This document shows positions 23,567-34,493 of a DNA stretch of 64,000 nt, piece after piece. Source of the stretch: Ehretia macrophylla (taxonomy: Eukaryota > Streptophyta > Magnoliopsida > Boraginales > Ehretiaceae); contig CM075767.1 of NCBI GenBank assembly GCA_037974665.1, positions 808,501 through 872,500 of the forward strand, in the 5' to 3' direction. The notes under the pieces were generated by a model that saw nothing but the letters and a program-made list of their open reading frames with translations, ran no database searches and was not told where the DNA came from. A program made the translations under genes and the position numbers. Numbering within the stretch: the first letter of the stretch is position 1; the number at the start of each line of letters is the position of its first letter.

Positions 23567-26396
23567 TGTGATAACCCGAACCCGGCATGCATTTAATAGC
23601 ACTTGACTGCATTTGATTAAATGTTTCATTAGTTAAATCATCTAATTATCACTGTTTTGCTATTTCTTTTAGAAGAATTCGAAAAGGATTTATATTAATT
23701 GATTAAAAGATTATTACCTATTTCTAATAATTGTAGTAATTGAATTTATTCTCTTGTGATTAATTAAGTGTCATCTTAAATGTTAATATTTAATTGCACT
23801 TGATTACATGTTTATATTTATTTGTTCATTTGTAACTTAATATTAACTTCATAATTCTTTAAAATATTCTAGGAATAATTAAATTATTTGATTTTAAATG
23901 AATATTGATTACTTTGACTATTTTGATTATTTTAAAAATCAGTTTTAATTTTCTTGCATTAAATTACTCGGTTTTCAATTAAATGAGAAAAGTAACTCCG
24001 AGCCGGAGTTAATTTTAAACTATTCTACTATTCTACTTTTCAAAGAATTAGAGTTTTATATTATTGTTCATCACTTTATTAGCGATCGATTAGTGACCCT
24101 TTGATCGTAGAATTTCAAAAATAAGAGTTAGAGAAATATTTTTCGGATTTAGTGAAAAAATGTTTTTAGCTTAATTTAACTAGTTTTGGTTGTTTTTCAT
24201 TTAATTGCATTGTTTTAACTGGAATTAGATTTAATGGCATCAAAATAAGCTTATTTGATTATTTTTAACTAAAGTTTGATTTTGCAAAAGACCAAAATGC
24301 CCTTTGTCACCTAATAAATAATAAAACAATGCTAAAATCAATAAAAACAAATTGCAAAATGACACCCATGTCCCCCCCTTGGCCGAAGCATTTCATGAAG
24401 AAAAGAAAAGAATTTTCTTGCATTTTTCTTCTATAATCGTGCGTGGAACTGCTCGGGGGTCGTGGCTCGTGTCCTTGCGGGTCTTGGTCTTCAATCTCTG
24501 TGAGGGTTTTCACGCTTTTGTGCATTTTAATCTGAATTTGATTTTTGAGTCAATTTTTCAGATTTGATATTTATCGCGTTATAATGCCTATTATTTCTTG
24601 AAATAGCTTGCTTAGGGTTCGTAGAGCATTGCTTGTTAGTTATTTAGCAATTTTTACGGTTGAAACTGCGTAATTGAAATTGGGGAAGAACATGAATAGT
24701 GAATTATGAATAGTAAATCCTAGAATTTCGGATTTCGATCCGAATTGCGATTGTTTGATTTGGATAGGTGCCATTAGTGATAGAAAGCTAAAATGTGAAA
24801 TAAAAACGGATCGAATTTTGTTAAAATTGAAAATTAGACGAAGAAACGTAAAGGGGCCGTTTGACCAAAAGTTGACCGTGCTCGAATTGAGTTGGGGGTT
24901 TTGCAATTGAGGGCATGGAAGCACTTTTGGTGCTGTTGTGGCGTTGATTGAGTGACCGGTTAACATAGTTGTAGTTCAAACGCAGTAGGTGGACTTTCGG
25001 GTCTCGGGTGAGAAAGTGAAGTTTAGTGACATAGAAACGTGTCTTGTAGTGCCTGAGTGAATGTAGTGAAATCGGTTTCCTAATCCCGTAGCTCGTTTGC
25101 TCGTAATTGTCCTTGGAAGTTGGGGTTGAATAGTGTTATTTGTTGTTTTCGTGTTTGAACTGCCGTTACTTGTTTAATTGTTGTTATTGTTGCTTATTAT
25201 TGCTTGTTATGCTTGAAAAGTTAGTTGAATGTTAGTATTGATTGTGATTGCTTGTTATCTCGTTTGTTGTCACTAGTTTGTATTATTGTGCTATCACTCG
25301 TTTTTCGCCTTGTATCGAGTCTTGCATTGCATAATGTCTCGCGCGTGAGTGATGGGCCTCTCTGGGTAGCCTCGGGTTGCCAGTGTTGGTTGCTCTAGCT
25401 CCGCTGCTATTCCCTTTCTCTCTTGGGTTGCCTCCCAGGGAGATTTGGGTCGTAGATTGATGGATACTTCCGGGGTATTCCAAACTGGTGTTATAAGGTG
25501 GTTGCGCGCTTATTGTCATCGTTGTCAAACATCAAGCTCGAGATTGATGTATCGCTCGTAAAATGGTATATTGCTCGTATGAGTGAACCACAGCCTTCAG
25601 AGTGTGGTATAGCTTTAAAGGGCTGTGTTAATGCTTTCTTGATTGCTTATAGTATTGTTGTTTGTATTGAATGTTTCCTTATTGTCTTTATTGCTTAACT
25701 GTGATTATTTGCATTGCACGATCTTCTTTCTCTCCAACTCGATATCTGTGTCGCCCTCACTGAGTATACGTGTTGTGTATACTCACTCCTCACCACCACA
25801 TTTCAGGAAATGCCTTGTTAGCTGAAAAGTTCGTGGATATGTGTTAGTTCGTTCCTGAGGAGTTGTCTTGCGTGCTTGTGGCTTGAGCTGTCAAAGATGT
25901 AAAGATGTATGTTCATATGTTGTATGTATTTATTGTTAAAAGAAATGTAATTTAATCTAGCTAAGTAGTTGAGGTAGATTGTTAAGTTAGTTATGTATTC
26001 AGTAGTATAGTTAACCCGATGCATGTTTGTAATTGTCTAAAGAAAAGAGTGAGAATGGTATGATAGTATATTTTGTGCAGTAGATTAGTATGGATTAAAT
26101 GTCAAGCTTGAATGTTCTTGTAAAAGATGTAAAGAGATAGGTTAGTTTTAAACTGGAAATGTATATTTATATGCTGTGTTTAGTTGTTGAGAACCAAGGC
26201 TCGGATGGCCTTGAGGTGGTTTTGAATGTTTGGACATGGTATTGGTCCACTTATATGCTATCGTAGGTTTTACATTTTGCCTAGAAACAGGGGAGACTCC
26301 GTCCGTTTTCCCTGAAAATTATGCCCGGGTTTGGTTTGGGTTGTGATTAGATCGATTGATAGAACTCCCGGTCTCGAGAGGGATCGGGGTGTTACA
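23567..26396 (+). mobile_element. Solo LTR G2 (2830 bp), TSD ACTGT
   Basis: It starts TGTGATAACCCGAACCCGG and ends GATCGGGGTGTTACA. ACTGT at 23562-23566 and 26397-26401 is an exact TSD. It is the reverse orientation of G1. Donor-like CTCT-GTGAGG lies at 24500, acceptor-like CATTTCAG at 25806, followed by NALLAEKFVDMC and TAG (25845-25847). The hairpin AAGGCTCGGATGGCCTT lies at 26196 and ACAGGGGAGACTCCGTCCG at 26288. Confidence 0.92.
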
Positions 26397-27487
26397 ACTG
26401 TGGTTTGGTTGCCTCCGGAGTACCCTCTTATTTGGAGTATAGGGTTGTGATATTAATGAAGCATCGAGACTGTCCATCTCTAACATTTGCAACCACTCTT
26501 ACTTGGCCCCATGAGGTCTTCGAAGAGAAGTGTTGCCTACATCTCCAACATTTGCAACCACTCTCACTTGGTCCCTTGAGGTCCTTGGGGAAAAGTGTTG
26601 CCCGTATCCTTTTATTATATGTTCAACCACTCTCGCTCAAGGAGAAGAGTTGATTACTTATTTACATGTTCAATTTTGTTTCTTATTATATGACCAAAGA
26701 TTTCATGTTTCTTATATGCAATTCATGTATCTTTGTGCACGACATAGTTTCTTTATCATATTTTACCTTGTTTCATATTAACTGTCTATATCTGCATGGC
26801 ACGACTTTTCAAAATGCTTTCTAAATGGTAAAAATGGTTGCGAAAAACTCCCTTTCCCCTTATCCCTCACTGAGCTAGGTGTAGCTCACTCCCTATTTAT
26901 GACAATTATAGGTGAACCTGAATTTAAGCCCACTTCCCCAAGTTGATGCAAGAGTTCCTCTATCTGTCAGACATGCTTATATTCTTGTGATCTATATGCT
27001 GGTTGTTGTAGCTATAACTTTTGTAATAGGAGATTATGTTATAAATTGAACAATTTGTTGTAATATATTAATCTTTTGGATGCTAAGACTGTACTTAATT
27101 TGATCTCTCATTCCTTTGAGACCTAGGGGTTTGGTTTGGGTTAGGATTATGTCTGAACAATGAACCTAGGACTTGTAAGTGTGAATGCAGTGGTTGTAAT
27201 CTTAATCTTTAGTGATGAAGTTTGTATAATGTGCTTTATTAGAATTAATTTATCAATAGGTGATGTGATGGTACTATTAGTATCTTGGATATATGGTTTA
27301 TGGACATTAGAGCTCGGGCTGATATGTTGTGCCTTAGCGGTCCTAAGAGGAGTGATCTTCTTAACCCCGTGGCATCATGATCCCAGATTTTTGAAATTGA
27401 CATAGGTTAATTGTAATCCTTTTTGCATCATCATTGAGGTATCAGAGGCTAAAATAATAATTAAGAAATGGGGGTTGTGACACTATG

Positions 27488-28366
27488 TCTTCATAGCCTT
27501 CAACCTCTTGGGCTTACCAATGGTTCTCCAACTCCTTGGAAACCTCCAAATGGTCTTCTTATACTTCATTCTTGGAAAAATTACATATAGTCCTCACTAC
27601 ATAATTATCTCAAAGCAAGAATAATAAAAATGATACTTATGTCTCAATTACAAACCAAATGATTATAAAGCCCATCCAAATTCCAAATCCATGATCAAAA
27701 CCACCATTCAACAATCCACATAAGCTTATATGCTAAGATTAAACATATCTAATATAATAATCTAAGCAAAACAAGCTAGCAAACACTTAATGCATCATAT
27801 ACAAAAAGTTAATTTAAACATCTATTTTTTAAACCTTGTCAACAACACTTTGTTAACTTTTCATGAAAGATCCTCTTGATTTTTTGATTATAACTCATTA
27901 TAATACACATGCAAGCTTAGATTACACAATATAGCAAGACTCTTGGCCATCTAGAATCTAGCAACCATTCGGCCATAGCTCATAAAATAGGCACACAAGT
28001 TTTCATTAAGCAATATTATATCCTCATATAATCTTCATAAAGTAAAAACAACCAAAACTCCTTTTAGTCCTTTTGAACTTTATAACTTGTTTTTTCAAAG
28101 TCCAAGTCCAAATACTATAGGCCATTCAGCCATGGCAAGATAACAAGGCACAAACTCATACTATCATGCTATATCACAATATAACACAATATTCACAAAG
28201 TCAAAACATCTAAAAACACCTTTTTAGCTTTTTCGACTTTGTAGCATAACTTTTAGCCTTCTTTGTTTTCATGTAACCATTCGGCCATCCCAAGAAACAA
28301 ACATAAATGCATTCTGTCATGCAATATCACATCATCATATAATATACACAAAATTAAGATATCTAA
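27488..28366. other. Unassigned A+T-rich sequence with three diverged repeats
   Basis: Segments at about 27960, 28120 and 28270 each open with (A)CCATTCGGCCAT or a close form. Each is followed by an AGGCACA-like stretch, A+T-rich sequence with ATCACA/CATATA, and a CTTTTTAG-CTTTT-GACTTT block, suggesting a degenerate repeat of about 150 bp. The CATTCGGCCATAGCT motif also occurs in H2 on the opposite strand, so a diverged copia LTR is possible. No gene is seen. Confidence 0.4.
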
Positions 28367-30777
28367 TATGAAAACCCAGATTTAATCTATTTGTGAAAAT
28401 TGCGTGTTTTGACCTGTATATATGTTATCTGAGTTAGAATGAGCAAATTCTGTGATTTATATTCCTATTACATGCTATGTGAGCATTCATGAAAGTTTCA
28501 TAAAAACTTGGCATTAAAAATTTTATCGTCGAGTTTTGTGAATAGTATTTTTGAAACACGTCAACTATAATTTTGAAACTAGTCTTTTTAGTGTTTGAAA
28601 ACCTAGTCCTCGGATAATAATAGACCCGTGTTTGATTAAAACATATTTTAAGTCGGATTAGGAATTTAAAAGGATTTTACACATTCTTTTGCAAAAATTG
28701 AGTTTTATAGCTATTTGTATGTATATGTATGCATATGAAAATTGTTGTCACCTAAATTTAGTCTACTAAATATAGTAAATATAGTAGTTTACTTGTTTTG
28801 AGCAAAATAGTCTAAACATACAAATTAAAAGACTAAGAAATCAAATTTGACTTTTGTATTTTTTTGTTGACTATTGCTATTTAATCACCAACACACACTA
28901 AAATAACACAAAACACGATAAAAAACACTCACATGGCCGAAACACCATAGGGAGAAAAAGAGAGAAATTTTCAAGGTTTTTCAAAGCAATTTTTGCACAG
29001 AAGTTGCATTTCAAAGCCAAATCTCTTCAACCAAAGCTTGATTTCACTTGTTGGGCATCCATTGCACACATTTCTAACATCATTTGGCATCAAAGGTGGG
29101 AGAAAAATTCTAGATCTTGAAATGCTATTCTTTGTCAATTTCATATAATTGTATTTTTATCCGATGTTTTGTTGAATTGTCTTTAGATTATTGCTCAGTA
29201 GTTGTCAATGATCATTTATATGTGTTTGTAGCTGTTTTGATCAGTGGTAGCATATATTTCTATTTTTCGGGTATTAAAATTGGTTTATCGGTTCATTGTT
29301 GAATAATTGTTGTTGTGGTGGGTATAATTGATTGGTTGTTGCTTCTAAAAGTTTGTTAATTGCGGGGTAATACTGTTGTAATGCCAAATTTTTGATTGGA
29401 ATGTCGTAGCAAAAGTCTGAAAAATTCAGCCTAGGTGCATTGCCAAAATAGGGTTGTTGAACTTGTTTTGGATGGCTTTTGGTTGGTTCTGATGGGGTGA
29501 ATGTAGTTGCATGTGTGGTTGGGTGATAAGAAGTGATTTAGAGGTTATTGGATTAGTAGAATGCAAGTTATGAATTTTAGAAGTTTGTGTAGTCTTTCTT
29601 TAAAATGTTGAAATGTTGTCTTTGGTAGTTGGGTAGTGTTTGTGTAGTTGTTTCTTGAGTTATTGTAAGGTAGGTTCGGGATTGAATGCATGTTTAAATG
29701 TATGTTAAGTTGGGTGGCCTATTTTGTCATCTAACTTAGTTGTTTTAGTTGTTTAATTGATGTTATGTTGATTGAAATGTTATTAACTGATTGATGATTG
29801 ATGATGATATGGAGGATAACCTACTTTGTTGTATTTCCAGAATATAAGATGTTTATGATTTTTGTCATGAGTCTCGATAGTGTGTGCCACCTCTCGGGCA
29901 GCATCGGACTGTGGGGTTGATAACGGCATAACTATCATAGACTACCCCCAACTCGCATAGGCGGATAAGCCATGGAGAGAGAGGCTAGATGAGGTACCTC
30001 GGTTATGTATTATGGGAGTTGTAAGAAGAAGGTTGAGATAGTGATGGCGTATGGAGCTACATCAACTGTATCCTTTCACATTGAATGGTTATTTATGTGG
30101 TTGAATTGAAATGTTGATGTTAATGAAGTTGTTGTTATTATTGCTCATAGGATGATTTCCCAAAGGGTAAAGTAAATGTTTTCAAAAGATCTTTCGAATC
30201 CTCACTGAGCTTTGTTATATATAAGCTCACCCTCATTCGTTTATTGTCATCATGTGTAGTTGAGCAGGATACCGGGAATGTTCCTCAGGAAGTTGAATAT
30301 GTGCCTTATGTTGAGGAGTCTTATGTGCCAGAGTCTTTTCAGTGATGCCTGAGATGAAGTTCTCTTTTTGCCATATTGTATATAGAACTAGTTGGATTGT
30401 ATTTACTTCGGAGTTATATTGTATAAGATGATCTAAATATAGTAGATTGTATATTGCTAGTTCGGTAGTCTTACTTTTGGAATATGCTTGGATTGCTAGA
30501 CTAGTTTATATATGGTATGCATATGTATAATATAGCATGTGGTATGTTGTTGAAACGGAGGCGTATGACTTATGGTTGGATTGTTGTTTATTATATGGTG
30601 TTGGATATGTTGAATATTGTTGAAATGATTGTGGAGTTGTTGTTGATAATTGGAGTTGGTTGTGTGATGTTATAAAGGGTTGGTTTAGAGCCCTGATGTC
30701 CGTATTACAAACGTTATAATGCCGAAATTCCGTTGCATCCTGACTGATTGTAAGTGGGGTCGAGTTAAGGCGTGACA
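28367..30777 (+). mobile_element. 5' LTR of element C2 (2411 bp)
   Basis: It starts TATGAAAACCC (family form TGTGAAACCCC, so the terminal G is mutated) and ends GGCGTGACA, directly before a primer site. It matches C1, C3 and C4. It carries a five-codon uORF (ATG at 28933, MAETP), donor-like AAAG-GTGGGA at 29096, hairpins with CTATTTT (29718) and CTACTTT (29821-29827) loops, a GC-rich stem domain (29871-29942), an acceptor-like TGTGTAG at 30260 and the family mini-exon. The left TSD (TCTAA) cannot be tested because the right end of C2 is lost. Confidence 0.88.
30260..30345 (+). other. Candidate terminal mini-exon of C2 LTR
   Basis: The frame reads VEQDTGNVPQEVEYVPYVEE, then SYVPESFQ, and ends TGA at 30343-30345. 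The motif NVPYVxESYVxES is shared with C1, C3, C4, B and D. Confidence 0.45.
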
Positions 30778-30782
30778 TTAAG

Positions 30783-30794
30783 TGGTATCAGAGC
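30783..30794 (+). other. Primer-binding site of C2
   Basis: TGGTATCAGAGC is a perfect 12-base match to the 3' end complement of initiator tRNA-Met, five bases after the LTR end. Confidence 0.88.
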
Positions 30795-31465
30795 GCATGT
30801 TTAGCTGTCAGCTGGGTTATTCTCAGAATGTGGGTAGTGGGCTTAGCATGAAAGTATGTATGAAATGAAAGAAAAGTGAATTATGTGTTAATGTGATTAT
30901 GTGATTAACTTGTTTACGTGTCTATGTGATTAATACTTATGTAACTTATGTGCCTTATGTGAGTTTTGTTGCATATGTGTTATAGATTTTCTATAGCCTG
31001 TCTATGTGTTATAACCTATGCTAACTCTTTGACAGTAGAATGGCAGGACGACCAAGAACCCGTGGTAGGCCTGAGGAAGTTAATGAGGCATCGGGGAGTG
31101 CAGCACCGGGTCGTGATTAGGGGTATGATCGTTTGGCTATGGCTATGGACAGAATGACTGAGGTCATGGCAGGGCAGGCACATATCTTAGCAGGGCAAGC
31201 TGCTCAGGCACAGAATGTGCAGACTCAGTTACAAAATGTTCAAGGAGGTTACCAGGGAGGTAGCCTATTGAAAGAATTTCTTGGGTGTTTTCCACTGGGG
31301 TTCCAGGGTGAACCTGATGATCGGAAAGCTGAGTCTTGAATCAACAAAGTGGAGAAAATATTTGACCCCCTTGGCTATACGGATGAGAGGAAGGTCACTT
31401 TTGCGGTGTATCTGTTTGATGACGAGGCTGAGGAGTGGTGGCGTACAGTGAGATCTAATTGGGAT

Positions 31466-31723
31466 TGTGGTGAACCCATCCCACATCAGAAGGTTACGAG
31501 TCTGGGCCACTGAATATATAGAGTTCGCTCGTATATTCGTGCACGGCCGTTTTCCTGGCAGTGGCTGGGAGGTAACAAAATCGTGAGGGGTATGGGCCCC
31601 AAAGCAGACAATACGTGTATAGTGCGCTTCCGGGCCCACTCGCCATGACCTTGGTGCTCGCTTGGACTGTTAAGGCTAGGGAGTATCCTGCAGGCGTGGG
31701 AGTGTTGGTTTCGGGGTGTTACA
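31466..31723 (+). repeat. TRIM LTR1
   Basis: It ends GGGGTGTTACA. A TATA-like ATATATA lies at 31514-31520, a plausible promoter. Confidence 0.9.
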
Positions 31724-31726
31724 AAA

Positions 31727-31738
31727 TGGTATCAGAGC
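31727..31738 (+). other. TRIM primer-binding site
   Basis: TGGTATCAGAGC, a perfect initiator tRNA-Met type site three bases after LTR1. Confidence 0.9.
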
Positions 31739-31784
31739 GGGCCTTCCTTTGTATTAGTAACCCGCGAGGGCGCTGGGCCTCCTT

Positions 31785-31793
31785 AAGGGGGGG
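31785..31793 (+). other. TRIM polypurine tract
   Basis: AAGGGGGGG lies directly against LTR2. Confidence 0.8.
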
Positions 31794-32055
31794 TGGATAT
31801 GGTGAACCCATTCCACATCGGAAGGTTACGAGTCTGGGCCACTCAATATATAGAGTTCGCTCGTATATTCGTGCACGGCCGTTTTCCTGGCAGTGGCTGG
31901 GAGGCGACAAAACCGTGAGGGGTATAGGCCCCAAAGCAGACAATACGTGCATAGTGCGCTTCCGGGCCCACTCGCCATGGCCTCGGTGCTCGCTTGGACC
32001 GTTAAGGCCAGGGAGTATTCTGCAAGCGTAGGAGTGTTGGTTTCGGGGTGATACA
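31794..32055 (+). repeat. TRIM LTR2
   Basis: It starts TGGATATGGTGAACCC and ends GGGGTGATACA, with TATATA at 31847-31852. It differs from LTR1 at roughly a dozen positions by eye, plus the four-base gap. Confidence 0.9.
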
Positions 32056-32406
32056 GGGAGGCACGGGGTACTCCCTATGTTTGGGATACTTTTCTTAGGG
32101 TGTTTCATGCCAAGTATATTCCCAGGATTACGCGTGAACGTAGGGAGGCGGAGTTCACATCTTTGATTCACGGTAGTTCTACTGTGGCCTAGTATGAGGC
32201 CAACTTTACCAAGTTATCCCAGTATGCACCGGAGTTTGTGTTAGATCAGAAAAGGAAGACCCGGAGGTTCATTTTGGGTCTAAGGCCCGAGATTCAAGAT
32301 GAAATGGCCTTGATATAGTACGATGAGTTTTCTGAGCCCTTTAATGCGGCTTCTAGGTTGGAGAAGAGGAAAGGGGAACATGTTGTTTCTAGTCAGGCCA
32401 GTAAGG

Positions 32407-34493
32407 ATTGTATAATCTGTTACATATATATAAGACCTCGATCTACCTGTTCAATCATAAGGACTAGCCAACAATCAGGTAGCTAGGTCTAAAAAGAATA
32501 AGAGTAATAAACTTAGTTACATACAGTTGACCAAAAGAATATTACATATTCCAAGATGTCTAAATGGTATTTAACTTCCATTAGCAAATAAGCATATCAC
32601 AATAAGCAAAAGTTGTTCTCGTCGAACCATGGTTCTCCATCATCAACTTGAGGGGCCTGGTCGGGCACTGCCTCACCTGTAATTGATCAAAAGAGGGGTG
32701 AGCTAGTACTGCGTATAACTTAGTGAGGATTGAATAGGAAGGGTTTTCACAAAGATTTTATCATTTCGCAGCCGTTTTGGAAATCGTGCAATGCATAGAA
32801 TGTCATAATGAATACGTTCATTATCCATATCTTCCCCCGATGTATCATTGGTTCCCGGCGATTAGAATGTTTCGGGGTATTCAATGGCGCTCGACAAGAG
32901 AAGAAGTTAATATCGTGGTAGCCGAGGTATACTGGTGAACCCCAGGTTGCCCGGAGTTCCCCGTCACTACCCCATTCAATTATGGTTGCAACCTACCACG
33001 CATTACAATTCATATATACATGTATTTTCCATAAGCATGTAGTTCAAACAATCGTATAGCACACACAACATCTAGCATGTAAGCTTCTTTAATACTAACA
33101 CATACTAACGGAAATCCACAAGTAGGTCATCATACCTAAGTCAACGTAAGAATGACATAATGCATATAAAGGGTCGAAGAAGTTGTCATCTTATATTGTC
33201 TACATTCATTAGTCTCCTAAGCAACATATAAAAGTTAGCAACTATCTAGCCCCAATCCAAGACACAAATTCCTCAATTAAAGTCCATTACAATAAACTAG
33301 GATTTGATACGATTCCAACGCATCCGACCGTGGCTTAATCCGATATCTATAGCTCCCGGAATCACTAAAAGAAGTTCATTGCGCAAAGTTGTCAAACCGG
33401 TAGACCCTAGCAAGACCGGTCGGCCGGTCCTAAGGGGTCTTCCCCTCGAAGCCCCACCAGCGGACGAGGGGTCCCCCGGTCGTGCTGTTACGAAAAAAAA
33501 AAACTTCTTCTAACAATCAACCCTATAACAACCCAACCTCCTAAGCAACAATCAAACAAGTTCAAGGTGTCTACTAGGCATCATACAAGAGTCCAAAACT
33601 CAATCAAAACCACCCCACCTCAACAATCAATAGCCAACCTACCAAGAGTTCAACATAGCTCACAACATCAAAATCAACCTCCAAACTCTAAATGCTAGCT
33701 TCATGCCACTAACTTTTACATACAAGTTACATGCACTTTGTCACCTACAAGAACAACACCCAATTCACCCCACAACTTCACAAGATCATCTATTCACAAA
33801 TTGAGCAAGCCCTAGATCTACAACACACAATATTCTCAACCATCACATTTAGGCTTTTGTATGCAAACTATAACAAGATTAACATCATATAATCATCAAA
33901 ATAACCTTGAATGATCATTTAAAAAGCATTTTGAAGAATCCCTCACCTTTGTCTTGAAATTTAGAAGTAAGAGGATGGAAGGATCTAGGATGAAATACTC
34001 CACAATGCAAGAGAATGGCCTGAAGTCCTTTCTCCCCTTCTTCTCCTTCTTCTTCTTTTCTTCTTCTCCTCTTCCTTTCTTCCCTCTTGGTTGAAAATTC
34101 AGAGAATGTGTGTGTGTGTATTTTTAGATTTGGTGTATGTGTTGTAGAAATTTGGTGTGTGTTGTGTGTGTTTTGTTGTAGGCAAATAATAGTGTTAAAA
34201 TATCCTACAAGCCTCTAATGACCACCTTGCCCTCCATCTTACTTATGTATTACTAGCATGCCATTTTAGTCAATTCCTAGGTATCTAGTTACTAATCTTA
34301 ACTCCATAGCGTTAATTAGTTTCCTACGACACCTAAAACATTCGACTGCACGTTAAATGATGATATGCACATAAATCGAGACAAATACACATAAATTAAT
34401 TTAAAAGCACATAAAACAAGGTAAGTACATATAAAATAATTTGTTTATGTATGATATGACATATATGCACGTGAGGCCTCGTGCTGGGCCTTA
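32407..34493 (-). mobile_element. Truncated A-type LTR (I), minus strand
   Basis: Read on the minus strand it starts TGTAAGGCCCAGCACG at 34493 and follows the A-family plan: leader with TG repeats and a pyrimidine/purine tract (34020-34170), donor-like AAAG-GTGAGGG near 33945, CCGGTCGGCCGGTC block (33400-33490), GC-rich domain near 32930, acceptor-like ATTACAG at 32677 and a short acidic frame. It stops at 32407, some 250-300 bp short of where A-family LTRs end, and joins C2 gag directly. The right neighbour is H3, so I was inserted in H3. Confidence 0.75.
32597..32676 (-). other. Candidate terminal mini-exon of LTR I
   Basis: On the minus strand, directly after AATTACAG, the frame reads EAVPDQAPQVDDGEPWFDEN, then NFCLL, and stops (TGA at 32599-32597). 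It is acidic, like the mini-exons of families C and F, but not similar in sequence. Confidence 0.35.

Larger units (their letters stand above)
19328..27482 (+). mobile_element. Solo LTR A2, TSD CTATG, holding H2 and G2
   Basis: It starts TGTGACACCCCGTACAG and ends GGGGGTTGTGACA. CTATG at 19323-19327 and 27483-27487 is an exact TSD. After removing H2 and G2 it is about 2.9 kb. It matches the A1 LTR at both ends and in its modules: CA and purine tracts (19655-19810), donor-like TTAAG-GTGAG (19920), ACCGGGTAC block (20395-20505), the GGCAAC-CTACTTT-GTTGCC hairpin (20974-20992), acceptor-like ATTATAG (26911) and a short frame ending TGA, and the conserved tail around 27300 (GAGCTCGGGCTGATATG). 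Confidence 0.88.
31466..32055 (+). mobile_element. Complete 590-bp TRIM element, TSD GGGAT/GGGAG
   Basis: This is a terminal-repeat retrotransposon in miniature. LTR1 (31466-31723, 258 bp) and LTR2 (31794-32055, 262 bp) are nearly identical. LTR1 lacks four bases present in LTR2 at the fourth to eighth positions (TGTGGTGAACCC against TGGATATGGTGAACCC). The internal region is only 70 bp: AAA, primer site TGGTATCAGAGC (31727-31738), about 46 bp, then polypurine tract AAGGGGGGG (31785-31793). Flanks are GGGAT (31461-31465) and GGGAG (32056-32060), and gag resumes in register. There is no coding capacity, so it needs enzymes in trans. It starts near ATCCCACATC, a motif common in plant TRIM LTRs. 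Confidence 0.93.
31040..32406 (+). pseudogene. Ty3/gypsy gag of C2, split by a TRIM and truncated
   Basis: The capsid protein gene starts with ATG at 31040: MAGRPRTRGRPEEVNEASGS, nearly the same start as C1 gag. In-frame stops follow (GRD-stop; AES-stop). Recognisable blocks are SLLKEFLGCFPLGFQGEPDD, KVEKIFDPLGYTDERKVTFA and EEWWRTV. The TRIM interrupts at 31465. The gene resumes with GTPYVWDTFLRVFHAKYIPR, YEANFTKLSQYAPEFV and RRFILGLRPEIQDEMAL, ending in VVSSQASK. Homology to C1 gag stops abruptly at 32406. The zinc knuckle, protease and all of pol are missing. Confidence 0.85.

Noticed and set aside
30783..30794. Possible tRNA gene because of tRNA-Met-like sequence
   Set aside because: Only a 12-base primer-binding site is present; there is no cloverleaf.
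31466..31723. Cassandra-type TRIM carrying a 5S rRNA promoter
   Set aside because: I saw no 5S internal promoter boxes in the LTR; only a generic TRIM-like start and a TATA motif.
31265..32171. Several overlapping ORFs of 110-150 codons on both strands
   Set aside because: They lie in the TRIM LTRs and C2 gag, which are GC-richer than the rest. They are shadow frames with no protein similarity.
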